From assembly GCA_017610005.1 (NCBI GenBank), contig JAFCCU010000013.1, positions 1 through 37,215 of the forward strand: a stretch of 37,215 nt of DNA, written 5' to 3'. Each line of letters opens with the position of its first letter. Within the stretch, counting starts at the first letter, position 1. The notes under the pieces were generated by a model. It made no database searches, was not told the origin of the DNA, and saw only the letters and a list, made by a program, of their open reading frames with translations. Shown piece by piece: positions 15,544 to 25,740 of this stretch. This DNA is from Candidatus Woesearchaeota archaeon. GTDB taxonomy: Archaea > Nanobdellota > Nanobdellia > Woesearchaeales > B29-G15. Made by a program: the position numbers and the translations under genes.

Positions 15544-16962
15544 TTATCGGCGGTTGTTATTTCTTCTTGGCCTTCTGGCATCCCTATGCCTATTATTCCT
15601 TTGAGGCCGGTTTCTATCACTTCTTCTACGTGGTTTTTGAATCTCAATTGCAGCAGATAAATCTTTGTATGAATTAACATCCAGTTCATCCTTTAAACTA
15701 TATTTTAAAACCGCAGAAACAACTTCTGTTGGAGGATACTCTTTTAAAAGTTCTTCTGCAAACTCTAAGTATTTAGTTGAATTTCCTTCAATAATTTTTT
15801 TTATGATAATTTTTATTTCAGCTTTTTTAGATTCAATTATATCCTTTATTGAAGGAAGTTCTTGCTTTATTAATTTACATTTATTTACTCTTTCAACATA
15901 ACTTAACATTCTTCTTTCTGAAGGACTTACAAATGTAATTGCAATTCCTGTTTTACCTGCTCTGCCAGTTCTCCCAATTCTATGAACATAAAGTTCAGGA
16001 CTTTGGGGCAAAGAAAAATTGATAACATGTGTTAAATCATTTACATCAATTCCCCTAGCAGCAACATCAGTTGCAACAAGCACTTTAATTGTTCGTTTTC
16101 TAAATTGTTGAAGAATCTTTTCCCTTTGACCTTGGGTAATATCTCCATGAAGGGCGGAAGCTTGATATTTCAGTTTAGTTAATTGAAGCGCCAAATTATC
16201 AACAGTTGCTTTTGTATTGCAAAACACAATTCCATGAAAATCAACAGTTGCGTCAATTATTCTTTTTAGCCCTGCAATTTTATCCCTTGAATTTATATCA
16301 TAGTATATTTGTTTTACTGTGTTAGTTATAATTTGAGCTTGTTCAACTTCAATAAACTCATAATCTCTCATATATCTCTCAGCAATCCTAAGAATTGGTT
16401 TAGGCATAGTTGCAGAAAATAGTAACATGGTTTTGTCTTTTGGAGTATGCTGCAAGATTGATTCAATATCATCAACAAATCCCATATTAAGCATTTCATC
16501 TGCTTCATCTAAAACTGCATATTGGATTTTATCAAGAATAAGTGATCTTCTTCTTTGTAAATCCATTATTCTTCCAGGAGTTCCAACAACAATGTCAATT
16601 CCTGCCCTTAGTTTTTGTCTTTGGACTTCAATTGGCGTGCCACCATAGACTGAAAGTACTTTTATATTTCTGTCTCCTTTAAGTGAGTTTATCTCTGTTG
16701 CTACTTGAATTGCTAATTCTCTTGTAGGAGTTAGAATGATTGCTTGTATAGTTTTACTGTGTTCTTTAATTCTTTCAAGAATTGGTAAGGCAAAAACTGC
16801 AGTTTTTCCAGTTCCTGTCTGAGATTGGCCAACTACATCTTTTTTACCATCTAAAAGCAATGGAATTCCTTTTACTTGAATTGAAGTTGGTTTTTTAAAA
16901 CCCTTCTTTTCTAAGACACTAATAGTCCTTTTTGATAATCCTAATTTTTTGAATTCTTCCAT
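15544..16962 (-). CDS. DEAD-box RNA helicase with basic tail
   Basis: 472 residues, CshA/DeaD-like. SQTGTGKT (47-54), PTREL (79-83), GG (107-108), TPGR (128-131), DEAD (152-155), SAT (183-185), TDVAARGI (298-305) and HRIGRTGR (327-334) are all present. Residues about 385-435 form an extra helical segment, and the last 30 residues are an Arg/Asn-rich tail typical of RNA binding. It is longer than the helicase at 2926-4140 and lacks obvious operon partners; it converges on the glycosyltransferase fusion with a 7-base gap. Confidence 0.93.
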   Translation of the reverse strand: MEEFKKLGLSKRTISVLEKKGFKKPTSIQVKGIPLLLDGKKDVVGQSQTGTGKTAVFALPILERIKEHSKTIQAIILTPTRELAIQVATEINSLKGDRNIKVLSVYGGTPIEVQRQKLRAGIDIVVGTPGRIMDLQRRRSLILDKIQYAVLDEADEMLNMGFVDDIESILQHTPKDKTMLLFSATMPKPILRIAERYMRDYEFIEVEQAQIITNTVKQIYYDINSRDKIAGLKRIIDATVDFHGIVFCNTKATVDNLALQLTKLKYQASALHGDITQGQREKILQQFRKRTIKVLVATDVAARGIDVNDLTHVINFSLPQSPELYVHRIGRTGRAGKTGIAITFVSPSERRMLSYVERVNKCKLIKQELPSIKDIIESKKAEIKIIIKKIIEGNSTKYLEFAEELLKEYPPTEVVSAVLKYSLKDELDVNSYKDLSAAIEIQKPRRRSDRNRPQRNNRHRDARRPRRNNNRR

Positions 16963-17017
16963 GGTTTATACTATAATTCTTAGCCTCCCTTTAAAAAGCT
17001 ATCTGATGAATTGGTGC

Positions 17018-17458
17018 TTAAATACCCAGAATAAACACTAAAGCGAGCCAGTTATTAGCAAAATGACAAATCAATGAGCCCTTAAGGCCATATTTCTTAT
17101 AGACTAATGCAAAAACAATTCCAACAAGAGTCATATTTGCAACTTTTAGTATTCCCCATCCTGAAGTAATATGCCAAAATCCAAATAAAACACTTGAAAA
17201 CATTAATCCAATTAAAAAATAATTTCTCTTTAAAAACCACTTAAAAATTATATTCCTAAATACCAATTCTTCAAAAATTGGTGCAAATATCCCTACATAA
17301 ATTATTTTCATATACCAAGGAGCATAAATCCACCAAGCACCTCTTGTGAGAGTTAAGGTGATTGGAAATAAATTAAACATGGTTTTAAGAAAATTAGAGT
17401 TGATAAGATAAAGAATAAATCCGATTAAGGCAGGAATTAAGATTTTTTTAAAGTCCAT
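17018..17458 (-). CDS. CPBP (CAAX/bacteriocin-processing-like) intramembrane metalloprotease
   Basis: 146 residues with all three family motifs: EELVFR (63-68), FGFWH (92-96) and HFANN (132-136), which bind the catalytic metal inside the membrane. There are about four spans, so the protein is shorter than usual (200 or more residues) and lacks most N-terminal helices, but the catalytic core is complete. Substrates of archaeal members are generally unknown. It lies between the helicase and the Na+/Ca2+ exchanger on the same strand, with gaps of about 45-55 bases on each side. Confidence 0.85.
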   Translation of the reverse strand: MDFKKILIPALIGFILYLINSNFLKTMFNLFPITLTLTRGAWWIYAPWYMKIIYVGIFAPIFEELVFRNIIFKWFLKRNYFLIGLMFSSVLFGFWHITSGWGILKVANMTLVGIVFALVYKKYGLKGSLICHFANNWLALVFILGI

Positions 17459-17502
17459 TATAATTTTAATACTTTTAATTATAAATATTTTTGCATAGAA
17501 AT

Positions 17503-18468
17503 TTATCCTCGGATTATTAAGAATACGATATAACTAATATATAACATAACAAATGTTGCTCCCTGCCATCTTTCTAATTCATGTTTTCTGCCAATAAACA
17601 TAAATAAAAATAATAATAGGGTAACAAATAATAAAACAGCTATATCAAAAAAAGCAAATATTGGAAAGGGTATTGGTTTTATTGTTGCAGTTAGACCAAG
17701 CACCCATAATATGTTAAAGATATTGCTGCCAACAATATTTCCTACAGCTAAATCTACATCCTTTTTTAAGGCTGCAGTAATTGACGTAATTAATTCTGGT
17801 AATGAAGTTCCTATGGCAATAACTGTCGATGAAATTAAAAACTCACTTAGACCAAATGATCGTGCAATTATAACAGCGCCATCAACCGTCCATTTACCTC
17901 CAAAGTATAATCCAATTAACCCACCAAGAATCATTAAAAAAATTACAAGCCTTGAATGTTTTTTTATTTCTATTTTACCATCTGTTAAATCAGATTTATT
18001 TTTTTTTGTTAATTTAAAAACATAATATAGATAAATAAAAAAGAATAATAACAGTATCATCCCTTCAATTCTTAGAAGAGAATTTATTATAGTTTTATTA
18101 AATAAGAATATGCTAGAAAAGATAAATAACATTATAACTGCAAGTAAAGAAAAAGGTATTTCTTTATATGTTGTAGAATGTTGAATTTTTAATTTTGTGA
18201 TTAATGCAGTAATCCCTAAAATTAAAAGTATGTTTGCCATATTGCTTCCTAGAATATTACCAAAAGCAACATCTCCAGTTCCTTGTATGGATGAAATAAC
18301 ATTAACAACAAGTTCAGGCATAGAGGTTCCAAATGCAACAACTGTTAAACCAATAATAAGCGTAGGAATTCCAAGTTTCTTTGCTAATGAAGAAGAGCCA
18401 TCTACTAGAAAATCCGCCCCTTTTATCAAGCAAATAATCCCTGCTATAAGATAAAAATACTCTATCAT
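17503..18468 (-). CDS. Sodium/calcium exchanger family (CaCA) antiporter
   Basis: 321 residues with two homologous halves of five helices. The alpha repeats are at 45-80 (AFGTSMPELV...FGNILGSNMANI) and 218-253 (AIGTSLPELI...VGNIVGSNIFNI); these carry the GTS-PE and GNxxGSN signatures that line the ion path in the MJ0091/YrbG group. Expected role: exchange of Na+ or H+ for Ca2+ across the cell membrane. Its presence beside a P2-type ATPase (10485-13199) gives two calcium-type routes in one region. Confidence 0.92.
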   Translation of the reverse strand: MIEYFYLIAGIICLIKGADFLVDGSSSLAKKLGIPTLIIGLTVVAFGTSMPELVVNVISSIQGTGDVAFGNILGSNMANILLILGITALITKLKIQHSTTYKEIPFSLLAVIMLFIFSSIFLFNKTIINSLLRIEGMILLLFFFIYLYYVFKLTKKNKSDLTDGKIEIKKHSRLVIFLMILGGLIGLYFGGKWTVDGAVIIARSFGLSEFLISSTVIAIGTSLPELITSITAALKKDVDLAVGNIVGSNIFNILWVLGLTATIKPIPFPIFAFFDIAVLLFVTLLLFLFMFIGRKHELERWQGATFVMLYISYIVFLIIRG

Positions 18469-18597
18469 TATTAAAAAATCTGGTGGGGTTTAATAAGTTA
18501 TTGTTATAGTCTAACTCTCTGATGAATGGTATTTCTTTTTACTTTCCATGATGGAAATGGATGAGGCAAAGAACGAAAAGTACATGTTTTATATACT

Positions 18598-19304
18598 TTA
18601 TATTGAATTTGTTTTATTAAGGTATACTTTAACAATTTCAAAGAGCCCTTCCTTTTCAATAACTTTCAAAACAAAATCGAATTTATCAATTTCCATTGCA
18701 CAAAAGAAATCACATTCTGAAAATTCTGGTTTATTTTCATCAAGAAATTTCTGAGCAGACTTATATTCTCTTAAATGTTTTTTAATGCCTTCAAAATCCG
18801 GTTTTTTCCCATTAAGGGAATCTTCAATGTATTGGGCACATAATTCGTCTTCATCTCTTGTTCAATGCCTGCTGCCCCCATGCTAACTAATGTTACAATA
18901 TGGGGATTTTGTTTTTTGATATAGTTTATCGTTGCATTTATGCAGACAAAGTTACCAAGGACTATTTCAGTGGCATTTATTGCATTTATAATGCCAGGGG
19001 TACCTGCGCTTGTACTCAATACAACTGTTTTATTTGAAAAGTCAATATTTTTTATTTTAAAAGGGGAATTACCATAGTCAAAACCAGCAACCTTTAAACC
19101 TTTTCTTTCCCCCATCAAAATAAAATTAGGATTTTGTTTTTTTAATTCAAAGACTTCATCCAATTCACCTAATGGAATTATCCTTTCAGCTCCGTTTGAT
19201 AAGAGATAAGCCCCAGTTGTAAACGCTCTAAATACATCAATAATAACTGTTAGCCCTTTTGCTTTTTTTGCACCAGCAATAAGACTTTCCCTAATGATTT
19301 TCAT
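18598..19304 (-). pseudogene. comB: 2-phosphosulfolactate phosphatase (ComB) family, single-base frameshift
   Basis: The first 147 residues match the ComB family (second step of coenzyme M biosynthesis in methanogens; homologues occur widely): IIDVFRAFTT (21-30), MGERKG (64-69), STSAGTPGI (97-105) and GAAGIE (143-148). The frame then shifts at about 18860. The continuation in another frame reads DEDELCAQYIEDSLNG and further to 18598, giving a normal total of about 235 residues. Without correction the ORF ends at 18771 with unrelated residues. One missing base in the CAAGAGATGAAGACG tract (minus strand) explains it; it may be a sequencing error or a real lesion. No other coenzyme M gene is present. 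Confidence 0.8.
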
Positions 19305-19392
19305 CTGGTTTGTAAAAATACTTTAGGTATTAAATGTTTCTACCATTTTTGATATACTCTCTTAAACTGGAATGTAGAAAAAATTAGAAACA

Positions 19393-20871
19393 TCATTTAA
19401 TTATTTTTTTTGCAAAGCTAACTATCATACTAAAATCTTTTTTATTTGCATCATATTTTGCAAATTCAACTAAAGAGCATAAATCAAAACAATTTTTTAT
19501 ATCTTTAGTTGGTTTTTTATGTTTTTTCAAATGTTTAATAATCTCATCATTGGTCATTTCTTTTTTTAAATTATTATTGTAACTTAAATACAGCCTTAAT
19601 GATTGCCCAACCCCCCCATAAGCATTTTTGTATTGTCTTTCATCAAACAATTTTTCCGCACTTTTTAACATTTTTAAGCTTTCTAGTTTATAATCAAATG
19701 GTGTTTTAATCTTTTCTATTACATTCTGTTTTGGTTTTTTTTTTAATTTTTTGTAGAGTATATAACCTAATATTCCAAATAAGGGTATTAAAAAAACTAA
19801 ATAATTTTTCTTATTAATGTTATTGCGAGATAGTTTAACATTTTGAATAGTATTATTAATTATATCTGCATTAATTGTTGCAGTTTCATTTTTTGAATTT
19901 AAGTAATTAACTTGGATATTAGTATTATTTTGTTTAAATTCTGAACTTTGTTGTGAATAACCTTCTTTTTGAAGTTGATTTTGGTATTTTTGGAACTCTT
20001 TATTTTCTCTAAGTTCTTTGAGTAAATTTTCTCTGTCCTCGGCTGTGTTTTTTTGTATACTTTGCATTTCTCCATTTTCCATATTTCCTTGCAATGAAGC
20101 TCTATCCTCGTTTTCTTTTTTATAATCTAAATTAAATTCCCCTGTATTATTTGATGACGGAGAAAGATCTACATTTGTTAAATTGTACCCTAAATCTAAT
20201 AATTCCTTATGCTCTCTTTGAAAGTCAGGATTTTGAGCTAGTTCTTTTTGAAATTCTTCCTTTTTTCGCTGTTCATCTTTAAATTGTTCTTCCATTTGTT
20301 TTTTTAAAGCTGAACTATCTTGTGGCATCTGGTTATTTTGTAATGTTTGCTTAGGATTTTGGGGCTGTCTTCTCATTTGATCTAACTGTTTTTGCAATTG
20401 GGAAATGGGGTTTTGCTGATTTTTAGCTGAAGAAGAAGTTTGTTGATCTTGTTTATTTTGCTTTTGACTTTCATTTGAAACAAAATGAATTTTTATACTA
20501 TCAAGATTAACAATCCTTGATTCATTTTCCGAATAACTAAATTTCAGATTAATGTTCAAGGTTGTTGGGCTATCAAAGGTTCCAAAGTCTAATCCATTTG
20601 AGCTTTCTCCAACTTTAATTGAAAATGAAGTTGATTGAGAATTTGATGAGGACATAGAAAACCCCCCTTGATTTATTTCTTGAGTATAAATATAAGTTAA
20701 AAGCCCATTAATTTGTTTTCCATAGCTGTTTTCAATCTTAAGGGGAATCAAAGCATTTTCGCCTGTTTTAAAATAGTATTCTTTTTGATCAACAGAAAAT
20801 GAAATATCTCCTGCAGCGACAATTGGAATAAAGAAAATTATTACAAATAAAAAAATACATAATTTTTTCAT
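19393..20871 (-). CDS. BatD-like membrane protein of the MoxR-VWA operon
   Basis: 492 residues from the ATG at 20871, which gives a proper signal peptide (MKKLCIFLFVIIFFIPIVAA) and a 4-base ATGA overlap with the VWA gene; upstream in-frame starts would lie inside that gene. An external domain (20-150) with beta-type residues is followed by a Gln/Asn-rich, charged linker (about 150-340), one membrane helix near 352-372 and a cytoplasmic helical domain (about 390-492). This layout resembles the BatD/aerotolerance group, whose members assist MoxR-VWA systems at the membrane. The long Q/N-rich linker is unusual. Confidence 0.7.
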   Translation of the reverse strand: MKKLCIFLFVIIFFIPIVAAGDISFSVDQKEYYFKTGENALIPLKIENSYGKQINGLLTYIYTQEINQGGFSMSSSNSQSTSFSIKVGESSNGLDFGTFDSPTTLNINLKFSYSENESRIVNLDSIKIHFVSNESQKQNKQDQQTSSSAKNQQNPISQLQKQLDQMRRQPQNPKQTLQNNQMPQDSSALKKQMEEQFKDEQRKKEEFQKELAQNPDFQREHKELLDLGYNLTNVDLSPSSNNTGEFNLDYKKENEDRASLQGNMENGEMQSIQKNTAEDRENLLKELRENKEFQKYQNQLQKEGYSQQSSEFKQNNTNIQVNYLNSKNETATINADIINNTIQNVKLSRNNINKKNYLVFLIPLFGILGYILYKKLKKKPKQNVIEKIKTPFDYKLESLKMLKSAEKLFDERQYKNAYGGVGQSLRLYLSYNNNLKKEMTNDEIIKHLKKHKKPTKDIKNCFDLCSLVEFAKYDANKKDFSMIVSFAKKIIK

Positions 20872-21812
20872 TGGATTATTCTTCTCCCCCCATATCTTAA
20901 ATAAAGATAAATTAAAAAAGTAATTAAGGAACTTAAAAATAACCAATCTTTAATATTGGTTTCTTCTTTTTCTCTTTTGATATCTTGGCTAATTGTTTTA
21001 TAAATCTCATCAAGTGTTTTGTCATCCACTGATTTGAAATATTTACCACCTGTTTGTTGTGCAATTGTTTTTAGTATTTCTTCATCAAGCTCTGCATATT
21101 GGGCATTGCCAAACCAGTCGTATCCTAAAACAACTTTACCTTCTGAACCAAGGCCAATGCTGTAAACTTGAATATTGTTAATTTTCGCAAATTCAATTGC
21201 TTCTTGTGGAGATATAACTCCTGAATTACTTACTCCGTCAGATAATAGAATAACAACCTTCTTTTTATTGGGAATTGATGTTGCCATATCAACTCCAAGA
21301 CTAAGCCCGTCTCCAATTGCGGTTTTTCCTTCTTTTGGAGAAATAGCTCTTAGTTTTTCAATAACTTTTTCTTTATAGGGGCTTAAATATGCGGCAGTTG
21401 TTGCCCCTGACTCAAATACCACAATTCCTGCGTGATCTTTTTCTTTTAAGGATTTTAATAGAATTTCTGCTGAGCTTTTTGCAGCTTCCAGTCTAGTGGG
21501 CGCGTAATCTTTTGCCTGCATACTTCCAGAGATATCTAAAACCAAAACCATATTAACTCCTTCTTTTGCTTGTTTTAATGAGATGTGTGGATTTGCAAAA
21601 CCAATTATCATTAAAACTAAAACAAGGAGAGATAAATAAAATAAAACATCATTTCGTTTGGATTTTTTCCCAATTGCAGATTTAATAAAACTCAAATTAC
21701 TAAATTTTATTGCATCCTTTTTTCTTTTTTTAAGTATAGTTAAGTATATATAATATATTAAAGGTATTAGAAATAAAAATATGAGAGTTAAGGGTGATGA
21801 GAATCCTGCCAT
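20868..21812 (-). CDS. VWA-domain membrane protein (BatA-like)
   Basis: 314 residues: two N-terminal membrane helices (about 7-28 and 57-75), a von Willebrand factor A domain (about 85-270) with an intact metal site (DISGSMQAKD, and later LLSDGVSNSG), and a C-terminal helix (about 290-308). This is the BatA arrangement, with the VWA domain exposed and metal-dependent ligand binding. The start overlaps the DUF58 stop (TAATG) and its stop overlaps the next start (ATGA), so the operon is tightly coupled. Confidence 0.88.
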   Translation of the reverse strand: MAGFSSPLTLIFLFLIPLIYYIYLTILKKRKKDAIKFSNLSFIKSAIGKKSKRNDVLFYLSLLVLVLMIIGFANPHISLKQAKEGVNMVLVLDISGSMQAKDYAPTRLEAAKSSAEILLKSLKEKDHAGIVVFESGATTAAYLSPYKEKVIEKLRAISPKEGKTAIGDGLSLGVDMATSIPNKKKVVILLSDGVSNSGVISPQEAIEFAKINNIQVYSIGLGSEGKVVLGYDWFGNAQYAELDEEILKTIAQQTGGKYFKSVDDKTLDEIYKTISQDIKREKEETNIKDWLFLSSLITFLIYLYLRYGGRRIIQ

Positions 21813-22684
21813 TATCTAATCCCCCTGGATTGTCTTATTTTAAAGAACTGTTTTAATGGAATCTCATAAGATGAATCTGTATTAATTTTTATTGTATCCA
21901 CTTTGTGTTTATTAAATAATTTTGATAGTCTTAACTCTTCTTGATTTATTATTTTTGCATAGTTTTCTCTGAAAAGATTATCTGATGTATCTACAAGGAT
22001 TTGTTCTCCAGACTCTTCATCTTCTAATTGAATCAATCCCACATCTGGAATTTCTGTTTCGCGAATGTCATTAACTCGCAATGCAATAATGTCATGACGT
22101 TTTTTTAATATTTTAATCGGTTTACTAAACTCTTGATTATAAAAATCTGATATTATAAATATGGTGCTTCGCTTTTTGATTACATTAGAAACATAAGAAA
22201 GTGATCTTTCAATATCTGTTCTTTTGTTGTTAGGTTTAAAAGAAATTAATGAGCTTATTAGTTTAAGAACATGCCTTCTTCCTTTTCTGGCAGGAATAAA
22301 CTTCTCAACATTATCTGTAAACATAAATAATCCAATATTATCATTGTTCTTCATTGCAGAGAACATCAATGTTGCAGTTAGTTCAATTGCTTTTCTTCGC
22401 TTTTCAACAAGATTTCCAAAGTTGCCAGATGCAGAACAGTCAAATACAAAATATATACTTAAATCCCTTTCTTCAATAAACTCTTTTATGAATGGGCGAT
22501 TAAACCGTGCAGTTACTTTCCAATCAATTGCCCTCACATCATCTCCCGGCCTATAATCTCTTATTTCAGAAAATTCAATTCCTTGCCCCTTGAATATCGA
22601 GTGGTAATTACTAGAGATTAGGCCCTCGACTAATTGCTTTGTTACAATCTCTATTTTTTTAACTTGTTTAAGAATTTCTTGCAT
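21812..22684 (-). CDS. DUF58 protein of the MoxR operon
   Basis: 290 residues with the DUF58 signature YRPGDDVRAIDWKVTARF and RPFIKEFIEERD (about 45-75), then a VWA-like fold (FVFDCSASGNFGN) and STIFIISDFY. DUF58 proteins lie between MoxR ATPases and VWA proteins across bacteria and archaea and are thought to be part of a MoxR-driven chaperone or metal-insertion machine. It is cytoplasmic, with no membrane spans. It begins 7 bases after the MoxR stop. Confidence 0.9.
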   Translation of the reverse strand: MQEILKQVKKIEIVTKQLVEGLISSNYHSIFKGQGIEFSEIRDYRPGDDVRAIDWKVTARFNRPFIKEFIEERDLSIYFVFDCSASGNFGNLVEKRRKAIELTATLMFSAMKNNDNIGLFMFTDNVEKFIPARKGRRHVLKLISSLISFKPNNKRTDIERSLSYVSNVIKKRSTIFIISDFYNQEFSKPIKILKKRHDIIALRVNDIRETEIPDVGLIQLEDEESGEQILVDTSDNLFRENYAKIINQEELRLSKLFNKHKVDTIKINTDSSYEIPLKQFFKIRQSRGIR

Positions 22685-22691
22685 TGTATAA

Positions 22692-23691
22692 TCAAGGAAC
22701 TTTTACCTTCTCCAATATCATTGTTATGATCTCATCGCTTGTAATCTCTTCAGCTTCTGCCTCATAAGTTAGAAGAACTCTATGCCTGAGCACGTCATAT
22801 GCAATTGCTTGAACATCTTCTGGTTTGATATACCCTCTTCCGTTTATTATTGCGTTGGCTTTTGCAGCTAAAATTAACCATAAAGAAGCCCGGGGTGATG
22901 CGCCAAATTCAATGTGCCCGTTAATATCAAGGCCATATTTGCTAGGAAATCTTGTTGCATCAACTAATTCCGCAACATATTCTTTTATCTTTTTGTCAGC
23001 ATAAATTTTTTGATTAAACGATTGTATTTCTAGAATTTCTTTTGTAGTTATTAATTTTGAGGCCGAATTATTTACTCCTTCAGTAAACCGATCAATAATT
23101 TCGATTTCATCCTCTTTTCTAGGATAATCAATTAGAATTTTAAACATAAACCTGTCTACTTGGGCTTCAGGAAGTTTGTATGTCCCTTCACTTTCAATAG
23201 GATTTTGTGTTGCTAAGACCATAAATGGTTTATCTAATTTAATTGTGTCTCCTTGGATGCTGACTTGTTTTTCTTGCATTGCTTCTAAAAGCGCAGATTG
23301 AACTTTTGGTGGAGCCCTGTTAATCTCATCTGCTAAAATAAAATTAGTAAAAATCGGGCCTTTCATTGTTTTAAAAGATACATCCTTATGGTCATAAATT
23401 TTTGTCCCAGTAATATCTGCAGGCAATAAATCTGGAGTGAATTGCAATCTCACAAATCCACAATTTAAACATTCTGATAAAGTCTTTATCATTAGTGTTT
23501 TGGCAAGGCCAGGCACTCCTTCTATAAGGACGTGCCCTCCTGAAATTAATGCGATAAGTAATTTCTCAATAATTTTATCTTGACCTACAATTACTTTATT
23601 AATCTCAGAATGAACTTTTTTTATTTTATCTGAGTATTGTTCTGATCTCTTATTTAACTCTTCAATTTCTTTGTTAATTTTGACTCACCAT
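22692..23691 (-). CDS. MoxR-family AAA+ ATPase, start region frameshifted or non-canonical
   Basis: AAA+ ATPase that energises the DUF58/VWA partners downstream. Walker A GVPGLAKT, Walker B region DEINRAPPKVQ, sensor ATQNPIESEG and GASPRASLWL are clear. The reading frame including Walker A runs back to 23687 but has no ATG, GTG or TTG before the GTG at 23516, and that GTG lies inside Walker A. An ATG at 23691 is out of frame by one base: removing one base between 23680 and 23689 gives MVSKINKEIEELNKR and a normal length of about 330 residues. Either a sequencing error, a start lesion, or an ATT start at 23678 is implied. The operon continues with 21812-22684. Confidence 0.85.
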
Positions 23692-23988
23692 TTTTAAAAA
23701 AGGAACAGCATCCGTTTTTAAATTTTGTGAAACTCAAATCTTTTTATTGGTATCATTTTTATCTTTAATTAATAAATTTAAGAGAGTAAGATTTTTTATG
23801 AAACCAACTAAAGATTTTTTTAATTATTCAGTTGAGGGAGTTTCAAGAAATGGTAGTTAAATGGGATAATATAAGAAATTATAACTTAAACAATAAACAT
23901 TAACGTGAAAAATGGGGGAATGTTATTTACTTAAATTTAGGGAGAATTAATAAAGGGCTAATAATAATTTTAAATAAAGGTGAACCAT
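23692..23988. other. Divergent intergenic region, MoxR operon and ferredoxin
   Basis: 297 bp, AT-rich. It holds the promoters of the two divergent operons; GAAATTATAACTTAA near 23876-23890 is a TATA candidate for the ferredoxin side. A 20-codon ORF (23798-23860, MKPTKDFFNYSVEGVSRNGS) has no ribosome site and is not called. A ribosome site AAGGTGA (23977-23983) precedes the ferredoxin ATG. Confidence 0.5.
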
Positions 23989-24180
23989 ATGACTAAATAT
24001 AAAATATCAGTAAATCATGATAAATGTATTGGTTGTGGTGCGTGTGAAGAAAACTGTAATAATTTTAAATTAAAAGATGAAAAATCAAATCCTATTAATT
24101 TTAAAGTTGATGAAATTGGATGTAATTCTCAAGCAAGGGATGATTGCCCTGTGGGGGCTATAAGGGTGGAGGAAATATAA
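23989..24180 (+). CDS. 4Fe-4S ferredoxin
   Basis: 63 residues. C13, C16, C19 and C53 (in DCPVGAI) fit the ligands of a single 4Fe-4S cluster, and C23 with C45 match the extra disulfide pair of Pyrococcus furiosus-type ferredoxin. Position 16 is Cys, where the P. furiosus protein has Asp. The ATG at 23989 is chosen because AAGGTGA lies six bases upstream; a GTG at 23980 is less likely. Only one base separates it from the hybrid-cluster protein gene, so it is probably that enzyme's electron donor. Confidence 0.88.
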   Translation: MTKYKISVNHDKCIGCGACEENCNNFKLKDEKSNPINFKVDEIGCNSQARDDCPVGAIRVEEI

Positions 24181-24181
24181 A

Positions 24182-25717
24182 ATGTTTTGTTATCAATGTG
24201 AAGAAACAATGAATGGTACTGGTTGCACTAAAATAGGCATGTGTGGAAAAACCGGAGAAGTTGCAGATTTGCAGGACAAATTAATTTATCTTACAAAAAT
24301 CATAGCGAAAAAAGGAAACAATTCTAAAGAAGAAAATGTATTTATTATGCAATCTTTATTTGCAACAATAACTAATGCAAATTTTGATGCCAGGTATTTC
24401 AAACAAAAAATTGTTGAAGGAAAAAAATTTGCTGAAGCTAGTGATGAGGAATTAGATAGCAATTCTAGTATTTTAAAAGAAGAAAATGAAGATATTAGGG
24501 CATTAAAAAGTCTCGTAATTTTTGGTTTAAAGGGACTGTGTGCATATCTTGATCATGCTTATATCTTAAGTTATAAAGATGATGAGATATTTCAGTTTAT
24601 AAGGGGCGCACTTATTGTCACGCTTGAAGATAAATCTGCTGATGAATTGACTGCTTTGGTTCTAAAATGTGGAGAATTTGGTGTCAAAACAATGGCACTT
24701 TTAGATACCGCCAATACAGAAACTTATGGGAATCCAGAGCCAACAAAGGTTAATATCGGTGTTGGCACAAATCCTGGAATTCTTATTAGTGGCCATGATC
24801 TAAAAGACATGCAAGAATTATTGGAACAGACCGAAGGGACAGGTGTTGATGTTTATACTCATGGTGAAATGCTTCCAGCTAATTCATATCCTGCATTTAA
24901 AAAATATAAACATTTTATTGGCAATTATGGTGGTGCATGGTGGAAACAAAAAGAGGAATTTGAAAAATTTAATGGCCCTATATTAATGACAACTAACTGT
25001 CTTGTCCCTCCAAGAGATAGCTATAAAGATAGAGTGTATAATACTGGGCTTGTTGGTTTTGAAGGCTTGAAATATATTCCTGATAGAAAACAAGGTGAAA
25101 AGAAAGATTTTTTTGCACTAATTGAACATGCTAAAAAATGCCAAGCACCAGAAATGATTGAAGAAGGAGAGATAATGGGTGGTTTTGCGCATAATGCAGT
25201 TCTAGCTATTGCAGATAAAGTTGTTGAGGCTGTTAAATCTGGAGCAATCAAAAGATTTGTAGTTATGGCGGGCTGTGATGGAAGGCGTAAGGAAAGGGAG
25301 TATTATACAGAATTTGCAAAAGCTCTTCCTAAAGATACCATAATTTTAACTGCTGGGTGTGCAAAATATAGGTATAATAAATTAAAATTAGGTGAAATTG
25401 ATGGAATTCCCAGAGTTCTTGATGCAGGACAATGTAACGACAGTTATAGTCTTGTAGTTATTGCTAATAAATTAGCAGAAGCATTTGAATTAGATGATAT
25501 CAATAAACTTCCGATTTCATATAATATTTCCTGGTATGAACAAAAAGCTGTGTTAGTATTACTCGCATTGTTATCAATTGGCGTGAAAAATATTCACTTA
25601 GGGCCAAAATTACCTGCTTTTATATCTCCAAATATTTTGAAAGTGTTGATAGATAAATTCCAAATTGCAGGGATAAGTGATGTGGAAAGTGATATTGGTA
25701 CGTTAGTCCCGGAGTAA
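24182..25717 (+). CDS. hcp: Hybrid-cluster protein (hydroxylamine/NO reductase)
   Basis: 511 residues, the short class seen in thermophiles and archaea. The N-terminal C3, C6, C15 and C21 bind the 4Fe-4S cluster. The hybrid-cluster signatures follow: [58 protein letters not shown] and GQCND. Hcp reduces hydroxylamine in vitro and is linked to nitric-oxide detoxification in anaerobes. It forms a two-gene unit with the ferredoxin. A half attC-like repeat begins about 25 bases after its stop. Confidence 0.95.
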   Translation: MFCYQCEETMNGTGCTKIGMCGKTGEVADLQDKLIYLTKIIAKKGNNSKEENVFIMQSLFATITNANFDARYFKQKIVEGKKFAEASDEELDSNSSILKEENEDIRALKSLVIFGLKGLCAYLDHAYILSYKDDEIFQFIRGALIVTLEDKSADELTALVLKCGEFGVKTMALLDTANTETYGNPEPTKVNIGVGTNPGILISGHDLKDMQELLEQTEGTGVDVYTHGEMLPANSYPAFKKYKHFIGNYGGAWWKQKEEFEKFNGPILMTTNCLVPPRDSYKDRVYNTGLVGFEGLKYIPDRKQGEKKDFFALIEHAKKCQAPEMIEEGEIMGGFAHNAVLAIADKVVEAVKSGAIKRFVVMAGCDGRRKEREYYTEFAKALPKDTIILTAGCAKYRYNKLKLGEIDGIPRVLDAGQCNDSYSLVVIANKLAEAFELDDINKLPISYNISWYEQKAVLVLLALLSIGVKNIHLGPKLPAFISPNILKVLIDKFQIAGISDVESDIGTLVPE

Positions 25718-25740
25718 TATCTTTTGATTAGGATTTGAAA

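Noticed and set aside
18548-18754. Plus-strand frame of 68 codons downstream of the exchanger
   Set aside because: It lies opposite the out-of-frame continuation of comB (KHLREYKSAQKFLDEN), which has clear family character; the plus frame is a shadow.
20872-20946. Longer N-terminus for the BatD-like protein
   Set aside because: The extra 25 residues lie inside the VWA gene and would bury the clear signal peptide that begins at 20871.
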